A program made the translations under genes and the position numbers. A stretch of 5,802 nucleotides of DNA from Candidatus Saccharimonadota bacterium. GTDB lineage: Bacteria; Patescibacteriota; Saccharimonadia; Saccharimonadales; Saccharimonadaceae. This document shows positions 1 to 3,673 of the stretch, one piece after another. Numbering within the stretch: position 1 is the first letter of the stretch; each line of letters starts with the position of its first letter. Under the pieces are notes generated by a model. The model was not told the origin of the DNA and ran no database searches. It saw nothing but the letters and a program-made list of their open reading frames with translations. The DNA lies in the NCBI GenBank assembly GCA_028289185.1, contig JAQGGV010000017.1, positions 1 through 5,802 on the forward strand, written 5' to 3'.

Positions 1-2
1 AC

Positions 3-236
3 AACCTCAAAATCGTTAACACTGACGGTGGCAAATCTGATGACGTGACTATTTCGTCATCTGATAATGATGACTTGGGTGATGTTAGTGATGTTGCGGT
101 AGATGAATCGCCAGAGGTTGCCGACGAGCCTGTGGAGAACAATGACACCGTAACTGTGGATAACGCGAGTGATGAGTCTGATTACGCGAAAAAGTCCCGA
201 AAAGAGCTTGCTGAGCTCGATGATCTTGATATATAA
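3..236 (+). CDS. C-terminal part of an unidentified protein with a long acidic tail (5' end outside window)
   Basis: The frame is open from the left edge to a TAA at 234-236, so this is the 3' end of a longer gene; the GTG at 45 is probably internal, because the frame continues upstream of it without a stop. The visible 77 residues start with a short non-acidic stretch (NLKIVNTDGGK). They then become a low-complexity region rich in Asp, Glu, Ser, Val and Asn, and finish with a Lys/Arg-containing segment ending in ELDDLDI. Such tails are normally disordered extensions on a folded domain that lies out of view. I do not recognise the protein. The composition resembles acidic extensions on ribosomal or nucleic-acid-binding proteins in compact genomes, but that is only an impression. 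A run of inverted repeats and a strong terminator follow, consistent with a real transcript end. Confidence 0.7.
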   Translation, partial: NLKIVNTDGGKSDDVTISSSDNDDLGDVSDVAVDESPEVADEPVENNDTVTVDNASDESDYAKKSRKELAELDDLDI

Positions 237-243
237 TCAATAA

Positions 244-300
244 CAGTTCGAAACGTCTGAACTGCGAGCAAATGGTATAACAAAATCTTTATACCGTTTG
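244..300. repeat. Two adjacent inverted repeats after the first gene
   Basis: CAGTTC at 244-249 pairs with GAACTG at 259-264 across a 9-base loop. Directly after it, a 12-bp stem runs from 269-280 to 289-300, with one G-T pair and an 8-base loop; its core is GGTATAA against TTATACC. They sit between the stop codon at 236 and the intrinsic terminator at 316. They could be 3' UTR hairpins that slow exonucleases, or DNA palindromes. No function is assigned. Confidence 0.55.
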
Positions 301-315
301 AGAGACTTATGTGAG

Positions 316-347
316 AAATCGACCCTGTGAGAGGGTCGATTTTATTT
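316..347 (+). terminator. Rho-independent terminator of the left-edge gene
   Basis: A perfect 10-bp stem (316-325 with 333-342, core ATCGACCC/GGGTCGAT) encloses a 7-base loop and runs into TATTT. It lies 80 bp after the stop codon of the plus-strand gene. Confidence 0.8.
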
Positions 348-359
348 CCAAAGTTATTG

Positions 360-402
360 AAAAGCCCGTCGTGGGTGGTCGGAGAACTGAATCTCACGAC
401 GG
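360..402 (-). terminator. Rho-independent terminator of the 62-residue membrane protein gene, with an alternative pairing
   Basis: On the minus strand CCGTCGTG (402-395) pairs with CACGACGG (373-366) and is followed by GC and TTTT at 363-360. The loop is long at 21 bases. A competing helix exists: GCCCGTC at 418-412, which begins in the stop codon, can pair with GACGGGC at 370-364, using the same 3' arm. The two pairings are mutually exclusive. Confidence 0.65.
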
Positions 403-417
403 ACTCTTCATGACGGG

Positions 418-606
418 CTAGGGTTCGGGATTTTCGGTGTTGTTTGGATCTTCTTTGCGGCACTCACTCCAGGCAATACAGCCTAGGACAAGTACCACGA
501 CGCCAGTGATGAATCCACCGGGCTTATGTGATATGACCAGAGCGGTCCCTGTGCCACCGAAGACGATAGCGAGAACGACAGCCGTCCAGAACAAGCGTGT
601 GTGCAT
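418..606 (-). CDS. Small two-helix membrane protein, 62 aa, family unknown
   Basis: A hydrophobic segment at residues about 6-26 and a second at about 31-47 are separated by the short polar turn SHKPGG. The protein ends in a charged, Asn/Pro/Glu-rich tail (residues 49-62). Two cysteines (C43 and C49) flank the end of helix 2. The start is supported by AAAAGGG at 618-612, 5 bases from the ATG, and by a near-consensus promoter at 655-683 on the same strand; a hairpin terminator follows the stop. The gene is therefore transcriptionally self-contained. Its helix-turn-helix layout matches the 45-residue peptide at 775-912, and both have GCI in the second helix (GCIAW and GCIIG), so the two may be distant relatives. 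Holin-like, toxin-like or regulatory-peptide roles are all possible, and nothing in the sequence chooses between them. Confidence 0.65.
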   Translation of the reverse strand: MHTRLFWTAVVLAIVFGGTGTALVISHKPGGFITGVVVLVLGCIAWSECRKEDPNNTENPEP

Positions 607-627
607 GTTTTCCCTTTTACTCAGAGG

Positions 628-685
628 CTTTCGAAAGTCGAAAGTAACATATATAATATATAATTTATTGACTAAAAAGTCAATA
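628..685. promoter_or_regulatory. Palindromes and tandem heptamer around the small-gene promoter
   Basis: TATTGACT-aaaa-AGTCAATA (666-685) is an 8-4-8 inverted repeat centred just inside the -35 hexamer, so a protein bound there would block the promoter. Downstream of the predicted start lie the palindrome CTTTCGAAAG (628-637) and a tandem heptamer CGAAAGT (632-638 and 639-645). These look like operator sites. Chance palindromes in AT-rich DNA are the alternative for the first. Confidence 0.45.
655..683 (-). promoter_or_regulatory. Sigma70-type promoter of the 62-residue membrane protein gene
   Basis: TTGACT (683-678) and TATATT (660-655) are separated by exactly 17 bases on the minus strand, each 5/6 to consensus. 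The predicted transcript start is near 648, leaving an AT-rich 5' UTR of about 40 bases with a ribosome binding site. Confidence 0.75.
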
Positions 686-692
686 TTAAATC

Positions 693-715
693 AAAAGAAG
701 CCCATCGTAGGGGCT
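693..715 (-). terminator. Probable terminator after the 45-residue peptide gene
   Basis: On the minus strand AGCCC (715-711) and GGGCT (703-699) enclose a 7-base loop, followed by TCTTTT. The stem is short, so this is a moderate call. It lies about 60 bp after the stop at 775 and just before the next promoter. Confidence 0.5.
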
Positions 716-774
716 CGAGTCTCGGGGGCCTTGTGAGCCTCTGTGACGAACTTCCTTTGATGAGCTTTGCTGGC

Positions 775-912
775 TTACGCCAACTTGGTAAGGACATATC
801 CGGCCAATCCAATGATGCAGCCCCAGACGAACGCACCGTAGTTGACCGAAAACATGCCCTCAAGGAACAGTACTGCGCCAGTCATTACGAGGATCCTTCC
901 GAGGAACCACAT
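775..912 (-). CDS. Very small two-helix membrane peptide, 45 aa
   Basis: The start chosen is the ATG at 912-910, with AGGA 7 bases upstream; longer in-frame versions would add an Arg-rich stretch that overlaps the preceding gene. The peptide is almost wholly hydrophobic: helix 1 at residues about 3-20 (FLGRILVMTGAVLFLEGM), a short turn containing SVNYG, and helix 2 at about 26-42 (GAFVWGCIIGLAGYVL), ending in LTKLA. It begins 17 bp after the stop of the 80-residue gene upstream and has no promoter of its own that I can see, so the two are probably cotranscribed. The size is close to that of single-component toxins, holin-like proteins and small regulators of membrane complexes. No family is recognised. 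Confidence 0.6.
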   Translation of the reverse strand: MWFLGRILVMTGAVLFLEGMFSVNYGAFVWGCIIGLAGYVLTKLA

Positions 913-929
913 GGTCGCATCCTGGCGGG

Positions 930-1172
930 CTAGGTGGCGAAAACCATGACGAGCGAGTCCGCGTTGATGTCGGGAACGAGGACGCCTTTGCCTTCGTCCT
1001 CCAACCACACTTGGCCGACCAGACCGCCATTGCGTGAATACCGGGTGACTTTGCCAGTGACGGCAAAGGCTCTTTTCCAGCCGTCGTCACCTGCTTTGTG
1101 AAACACGAAGGTGTACGAGACTCCTTCGCGAATGCTCGGAACTCGAACTGACGACTTGTAGCTGAAACTCAT
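930..1172 (-). CDS. Small soluble protein of unknown function, 80 aa
   Basis: The ATG at 1172-1170 is preferred over an upstream ATG at 1190 because AAGGAG lies 6 bases before it. The protein starts MSFSYKSSV and ends SLVMVFAT. Alternating hydrophobic and polar residues (SYTFVFHKAG, RAFAVTGKVTRY, GQVWLEDEGKG) suggest a small all-beta fold such as a barrel or SH3-like domain, but this is inferred from pattern only. There is no signal peptide and no membrane helix. It is the first gene of a likely two-gene transcript with the 45-residue membrane peptide, suggesting a soluble protein paired with a membrane partner. Its promoter at 1220-1248 overlaps that of the divergent trmD, and a perfect inverted repeat lies in its predicted 5' UTR. 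Confidence 0.65.
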   Translation of the reverse strand: MSFSYKSSVRVPSIREGVSYTFVFHKAGDDGWKRAFAVTGKVTRYSRNGGLVGQVWLEDEGKGVLVPDINADSLVMVFAT

Positions 1173-1191
1173 TGTGACTCCTTGGTGCAAT

Positions 1192-1210
1192 ATTCGTGAC
1201 CATCACGAAT
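1192..1210. promoter_or_regulatory. Perfect inverted repeat, candidate operator or 5' UTR hairpin
   Basis: ATTCGTGA-cca-TCACGAAT is an 8-3-8 palindrome. It begins about 3 bases downstream of the predicted start of the minus-strand transcript and ends 8 bases before its ribosome binding site. As DNA it fits a dimeric repressor; as RNA it would form a hairpin next to the binding site. Confidence 0.55.
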
Positions 1211-1219
1211 TATGGATAT

Positions 1220-1248
1220 ATTTTAGAATATATAGCAATAAAAGTCAA
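1220..1248 (-). promoter_or_regulatory. Sigma70-type promoter of the 80-residue gene
   Basis: TTGACT (1248-1243) and TAAAAT (1225-1220) lie 17 bases apart on the minus strand, each 5/6 to consensus. The predicted start is near 1213, giving a leader of about 41 bases. It overlaps the region needed for the divergent trmD promoter. Confidence 0.75.
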
Positions 1249-1255
1249 TATATCG

Positions 1256-1261
1256 TATACT
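1256..1261 (+). promoter_or_regulatory. -10 element of trmD, predicting a leaderless mRNA
   Basis: TATACT (5/6 to TATAAT) ends 7 bases before the trmD ATG, so transcription should start at or within a base or two of the start codon. No purine-rich ribosome binding site precedes the ATG. The -35 is weak (TAGCAA at 1233-1238 with a 17-base spacer). Confidence 0.6.
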
Positions 1262-1268
1262 GTTACAG

Positions 1269-1922
1269 ATGAGAAAACTGCAAGTAATCACCCTGTTCCC
1301 CGACATGTTCACGGGTGTTTTTGGCAGTTCTATGATGTGGAAGGCCCAAAAGGACGAAATCGTCGAACTATCGACGGTTGATTTGCGTCAATTTGGCATT
1401 GGCAGCAGACGAACGGTTGATGATACGCCATACGGGGGTGGTGATGGCATGTTGCTAAAGCCGGAACCGCTGTTTGCGGCCGTTGAGGCAGCCAAAGTCA
1501 ACGATCCCGATGCCAAGGTCGTACTATTAACCGCCAGAGGACAGCGCTGGAAGCAGGCTACGGCCCAAGCGCACGCAGACAGTACAGATAACTATATATT
1601 CATCTGTGGCCGCTACGAGGGCTATGACGAACGCATAACGACACTTGTCGACGAGCAGGTGAGTGTAGGCGATTACGTGCTGACGGGTGGTGAACTGCCA
1701 GCGATGACCGTTATCGACAGTATTGTGCGATTAATCCCTGGGGTGCTCGGTGGTGAGTCCAGTGCCGAAATCGAGAGCTTTAGTGATGGTGAAACCCTAG
1801 AGTTCCCCCAATACACTCGACCAGAGATGTTTCGAGACATGAAGGTGCCCGATGTACTACTAAGCGGCAATCATGCCGAAATCGCCAAGTGGCGTGAGCA
1901 GAACTCCTTAAAAGCCGAATAG
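1269..1922 (+). CDS. trmD: tRNA (guanine-N1-)-methyltransferase TrmD
   Basis: TrmD is the knotted SPOUT methyltransferase that uses S-adenosylmethionine to place m1G at position 37, next to the anticodon, in tRNAs with G36; it prevents +1 frameshifting and acts as a cytoplasmic homodimer. Visible signatures are VITLFPDMF (6-14), RRTVDDTPYGGGDGM (47-61), ICGRYEGYDERI (112-123), SVGDYVLTGGELPAM (132-146, knot and cofactor site), R154 in VRLIPGVLG, LEFPQYTRP (177-185) and LLSGNHAEIAKWR (197-209). Two oddities stand out. The catalytic Asp of E. coli TrmD (D169, in ATEDSF) is Glu here (E169, in AEIESF). The 217-residue protein also stops just after the NHAEI helix, about 35-40 residues short of the usual 240-255. 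The frame stays open after the TAG, but that sequence does not resemble the missing C-terminus. There is no rpsP, rimM or rplS beside it in this window. The start is fixed by homology and by the -10 element 7 bases upstream. Confidence 0.95.
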   Translation: MRKLQVITLFPDMFTGVFGSSMMWKAQKDEIVELSTVDLRQFGIGSRRTVDDTPYGGGDGMLLKPEPLFAAVEAAKVNDPDAKVVLLTARGQRWKQATAQAHADSTDNYIFICGRYEGYDERITTLVDEQVSVGDYVLTGGELPAMTVIDSIVRLIPGVLGGESSAEIESFSDGETLEFPQYTRPEMFRDMKVPDVLLSGNHAEIAKWREQNSLKAE

Positions 1923-2038
1923 TTGGTGATAAAAAGTCCGCCAAAGGCAACCATGCGCAGCATGGGCTTTAGGGATGGGAGGTTCAAAAGCGAATTTACT
2001 TCGATTTTGAAACGGGAAGGTGAGCCTTCCCTGAATGC

Positions 2039-2069
2039 AAAAGAAAACACCCCGGTTATGGTCGGGGTG
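2039..2069 (-). terminator. Terminator-like hairpin pointing leftward, with no obvious upstream gene
   Basis: Read on the minus strand, CACCCCG-accataac-CGGGGTG is followed by TTTTCTTTT. That is the shape of an intrinsic terminator for a leftward transcript, but no minus-strand gene is recognised between here and 3718. On the plus strand the hairpin is followed by CTCTCG, which would terminate poorly. Confidence 0.6.
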
Positions 2070-2172
2070 CTCTCGTGTTGTGGTGGATATCGTAGAGCGA
2101 TCAGTCACAACATATGTTTTGAACTTTCGTTCTGTTTTTTTGTTGGAGCTATGTTTGTTTTTGTAACTTTCG

Positions 2173-2200
2173 CTGACATTACAATAACCGCTGGTATCTT
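2173..2200 (+). promoter_or_regulatory. Possible upstream promoter
   Basis: CTGACA (2173-2178) and TATCTT (2195-2200) are 16 bases apart (5/6 and 4/6 to consensus). This could give a start near 2207 and a longer transcript into the membrane protein gene. It is weaker than the element at 2254, though AACTTTCG lies immediately upstream of its -35. Confidence 0.3.
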
Positions 2201-2253
2201 ATAACGCAAGCATTATGTATAAAAAAACAACGTTTTGGGGAAAAGAGGTCAGG

Positions 2254-2259
2254 TATACT
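2254..2259 (+). promoter_or_regulatory. -10 element predicting a leaderless mRNA for the 156-residue membrane protein
   Basis: TATACT, the same hexamer as at trmD, ends 6 bases before the ATG at 2266. No ribosome binding site lies at useful distance, and no good -35 is visible. Confidence 0.5.
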
Positions 2260-2265
2260 ATACAT

Positions 2266-2736
2266 ATGGTGTTCGCTACTGCAAAAAAGGCTATAGAGCC
2301 GCGATTCAATAACGCTCAAACCGTCGCATGGGTTTATGTGACAATCCTGGCGATTATGGTCGTCGGGCAGTTATTTGCGTTCGAGGACTTCGTACCACTG
2401 ATGGCGAGCTACGTCGTGCCGATAAACTACGGTATGTCGACGTTTGTGGCCTGTCTGATCGCGCTGACGGAGGTATTTGCATTGCCATTCCTGCTTCGTA
2501 TGCCACTCAGCCCGCTGATGCGTTGGTTTAGTCTGGTCTGTGGCATCTTGGCTCCGGCGATATGGGTCAAATTAGGGCTGTTTGCGGTATTTGGTCACAC
2601 GGCGCTGACAAATAGCGGCATGTTTGGTACGAAAGTTTCGATTCATTCAGGTTGGCTTCAGCTCATTGTGTCTCTTTTGCTACTAGGGTTGGCCGCCTGG
2701 TCCGCGTATGGTCTGTGGCCTGTTCGTAAAAAGTAG
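2266..2736 (+). CDS. Four-helix integral membrane protein, 156 aa, family unknown
   Basis: The ATG at 2266 is preferred because a TATACT -10 element sits just upstream. An in-frame ATG at 2215 would add 17 mostly polar residues and also lacks a ribosome binding site. Hydrophobic segments lie at residues about 20-38, 57-77, 86-109 and 130-150, with a polar N-terminus (TAKKAIEPRFNNAQT) and a basic C-terminus (PVRKK), which suggests both ends face the cytoplasm. Family-like features are FAFEDFVPLM after helix 1, a Thr-Glu pair in helix 2 (LIALTEVFALPFLL), and FGHTALTNSG before helix 4. The size and four-helix plan recall DoxX/MauE-type proteins, but I see no decisive motif. No terminator separates it from the next gene, which has its own promoter. 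A function cannot be assigned. Confidence 0.75.
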   Translation: MVFATAKKAIEPRFNNAQTVAWVYVTILAIMVVGQLFAFEDFVPLMASYVVPINYGMSTFVACLIALTEVFALPFLLRMPLSPLMRWFSLVCGILAPAIWVKLGLFAVFGHTALTNSGMFGTKVSIHSGWLQLIVSLLLLGLAAWSAYGLWPVRKK

Positions 2737-2765
2737 TTGTGTTTTCTACTACCCCAGAGTATGAT
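2737..2765 (+). promoter_or_regulatory. Promoter of the 179-residue membrane protein
   Basis: TTGTGT (2737-2742) and TATGAT (2760-2765, 5/6 to consensus) are separated by 17 bases. The predicted start near 2772 leaves a leader of about 31 bases carrying AGGAGG. Confidence 0.5.
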
Positions 2766-2790
2766 GAAGGTACTTATTGATAGGCGACTG

Positions 2791-2796
2791 TAGGAG
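2791..2796 (+). promoter_or_regulatory. Strong ribosome binding site of the 179-residue protein
   Basis: AGGAGG lies 6 bases before the ATG at 2803. It fixes that start and shows that this organism uses Shine-Dalgarno pairing, in contrast to the two genes with apparently leaderless starts. Confidence 0.85.
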
Positions 2797-2802
2797 GTTA
2801 CC

Positions 2803-3342
2803 ATGGCAACTGCGAGCAATCTAGAATCAACTATTGGTGGCTGGTACAAAAGCGTACCGCATCTTCCAAAGGCCGGCCAAGAATGGCTAGCTGAAAACGT
2901 CTGGTGGCTCGCGCTGATTGGTGCAATCGTCAGTGTCTTGGGCCTTCTTGTGGTCATCCCACTCTTTTTGGGCGCACTTGCCCTGACATCAGTGGTTACC
3001 ACGGCAAACGTCGGTTACGGCATGTATGGTGGTGGCTACGGCGGCCTTTACTGGCTAAGTACACTCATTAGCATTGTCAGCTACATCCTGACCACCGTTT
3101 TGCTGGTTATGTCAGTTAGCCAACTCAAAGTTCATAAGAAAAAGGGTTGGACCCTGTTGTTTTGGTCATATTTGATCAGCTTTGTCCTAGCCGTTGTCGG
3201 AGACTTGGTTAGTTTGAATATCTTTAGCATTGTCAGCTCGGCCATTGGCGCAGCAATCGCTGGATACTTCTTGTACGAAATCCGCAGTTTCTTTGTCGCA
3301 AAACCACACAAAAATACCCACGAAAAAGCCGCAGCAAAATAA
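2803..3342 (+). CDS. Four-helix membrane protein with a Gly/Tyr-rich loop, 179 aa, family unknown
   Basis: The start is set by the perfect AGGAGG. An amphipathic N-terminal region (residues 1-32, with a Trp/Pro-containing stretch) is followed by hydrophobic segments at about 34-65 (one long helix or two short ones), 84-106, 116-136 and 140-160. The tail (KPHKNTHEKAAAK) is basic and probably cytoplasmic. The loop after the first segment, GYGMYGGGYGG (71-81), is unusually rich in Gly and Tyr. A KVHKKKG turn follows helix 2, consistent with an inside-facing loop. I recognise the style as one common in small CPR genomes but not a named family. It is a single-gene transcript with its own promoter, binding site and terminator. 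It is not obviously related to the membrane protein upstream. Confidence 0.8.
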   Translation: MATASNLESTIGGWYKSVPHLPKAGQEWLAENVWWLALIGAIVSVLGLLVVIPLFLGALALTSVVTTANVGYGMYGGGYGGLYWLSTLISIVSYILTTVLLVMSVSQLKVHKKKGWTLLFWSYLISFVLAVVGDLVSLNIFSIVSSAIGAAIAGYFLYEIRSFFVAKPHKNTHEKAAAK

Positions 3343-3359
3343 TTTTGCCCGCTCAGAAT

Positions 3360-3386
3360 ATTCCGGCTACACCGCCGGGATTTTTT
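3360..3386 (+). terminator. Rho-independent terminator of the 179-residue protein gene
   Basis: CCGGC (3363-3367) pairs with GCCGG (3374-3378) across a 6-base loop, extended to about 8 bp by flanking pairs, and is followed by a run of T at 3381-3386. It lies 17 bp after the stop codon. Confidence 0.85.
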
Positions 3387-3412
3387 GACCTCTGGAAAAG
3401 CCATCAAATTGT

Positions 3413-3421
3413 TGCTATAAT
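3413..3421 (+). promoter_or_regulatory. Extended -10 promoter of the tRNA gene
   Basis: TGCTATAAT is a perfect extended -10 (TGnTATAAT). It would start transcription near 3428, about 6 bases before the mature tRNA 5' end. The -35 match is poor, as expected where an extended -10 compensates. Confidence 0.75.
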
Positions 3422-3433
3422 CTGACGGAGCGA

Positions 3434-3508
3434 TGGGGTGTCGCCAAGTGGTAAGGCACTGGTTTCTGGTACCAGCATTCGGGGGTTCGAATCCCTCCAC
3501 CCCAGCCA
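3434..3508 (+). tRNA. tRNA-Gln (anticodon CUG), CCA encoded
   Basis: A complete 75-base cloverleaf can be drawn. The acceptor is TGGGGTG (3434-3440) with CACCCCA (3498-3504), then discriminator G and encoded CCA (3506-3508). The D stem is GCC/GGC. The anticodon stem CTGGT (3459-3463)/ACCAG (3471-3475) encloses loop TTCTGGT, with anticodon CTG at 3466-3468. The T stem GGGGG/CCCTC encloses TTCGAAT. Sequence and length closely match bacterial tRNA-Gln, including the weak first acceptor pair (T-A) typical of GlnRS or GatCAB substrates. Base 37 is G, following G36, the pair TrmD recognises; in E. coli tRNA-Gln(CUG) base 37 is A. The last 22 bases plus 7 bases of flank are repeated at 3674-3702. 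Confidence 0.97.
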
Positions 3509-3515
3509 TGAAAAA
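3487..3515 (+). repeat. Direct repeat copy 1: tRNA-Gln 3' end plus flank (att-like)
   Basis: A 29-base block from the T loop through CCA and the following TGAAAAA is identical to 3674-3702. In the pattern of tRNA-targeting integrases this would be the left attachment site, retained within the functional tRNA gene. Confidence 0.85.
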
Positions 3516-3545
3516 AGATTGAGTTTTTGCTCAATCTTTTTTCAT
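3508..3545 (+). terminator. Terminator of the tRNA-Gln gene
   Basis: A perfect 16-bp inverted repeat (3508-3523 with 3530-3545, core GATTGAG/CTCAATC) has a 6-base loop, and its 3' arm contains six T. It begins in the last base of the tRNA CCA. Being symmetric, it could also stop leftward transcripts. Confidence 0.85.
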
Positions 3546-3673
3546 AACCTGTGGTCGGGATTCAAAAACCCGAGTGAGCATTCGGGGTGAGAACTGCCGG
3601 TGGCAGTTCGCAAGGAAACCTTCCGATGAAAACTTGTTTTCAATCGCGAAGTTTCGGGGTCGCGGAACGTGAC
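3516..3673. other. Hairpin-rich non-coding segment between the two tRNA-end repeats
   Basis: The 158 bp between the repeats contain the tRNA terminator arm and then a series of inverted repeats: TCGGG/CCCGA (3555-3559 with 3569-3573), GAACTGCC-ggt-GGCAGTTC (3591-3609), AAGG/CCTT (3612-3615 with 3619-3622), GAAAA/TTTTC (3628-3641) and CGCGA/TCGCG (3645-3649 with 3660-3664). GCATTCGGGG at 3578-3587 repeats tRNA bases 3475-3484, and TTCGGGGT recurs at 3653-3660. No protein-coding frame is convincing. It could be the remnant of an excised or decayed integrated element, or a structured RNA. Confidence 0.55.

Larger units (their letters stand above)
1923..2253. other. Region without a recognised gene, containing four consecutive inverted repeats
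   Basis: No convincing coding frame is seen. From left to right: CCATGC-gca-GCATGG (1951-1965); a long stem in which TTCAAAAGCGAA (1983-1994) pairs with TTCGATTTTGAA (2000-2011) with one mismatch and a 5-base loop; GGGAAGG-tgag-CCTTCCC (2014-2031); and CACCCCG/CGGGGTG (2048-2069). A looser pair, GTTGTG (2077-2082) with CACAAC (2106-2111), follows, then a T-rich stretch with two copies of AACTTTCG (2122-2129 and 2165-2172). None of the hairpins has a T-tract on the plus strand, so none is a standard terminator for trmD. Confidence 0.6.

Noticed and set aside
45..236. A complete 63-residue gene starting at GTG 45
   Set aside because: The frame is open to the window edge and no ribosome binding site precedes 45, so it is treated as the end of a longer gene.
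182..463. Minus-strand open frame of 93 codons
   Set aside because: It runs through two terminator hairpins and overlaps both neighbouring genes without any start signal.
1908..2108. Minus-strand open frame of 66 codons under the hairpin region
   Set aside because: No ribosome binding site or promoter, its frame is dictated by the inverted repeats, and it overlaps the trmD end.
1923..2204. Open frame continuing in phase after the trmD stop codon
   Set aside because: It does not resemble the missing TrmD C-terminus, covers the hairpin array, and looks non-coding in composition; readthrough is not supported.
3132..3509. Minus-strand open frame of 125 codons antisense to the 179-residue protein and the tRNA
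   Set aside because: It includes reverse-complement tRNA sequence (the GVEGFEPPNAGT start is a well-known spurious translation of tRNA ends).
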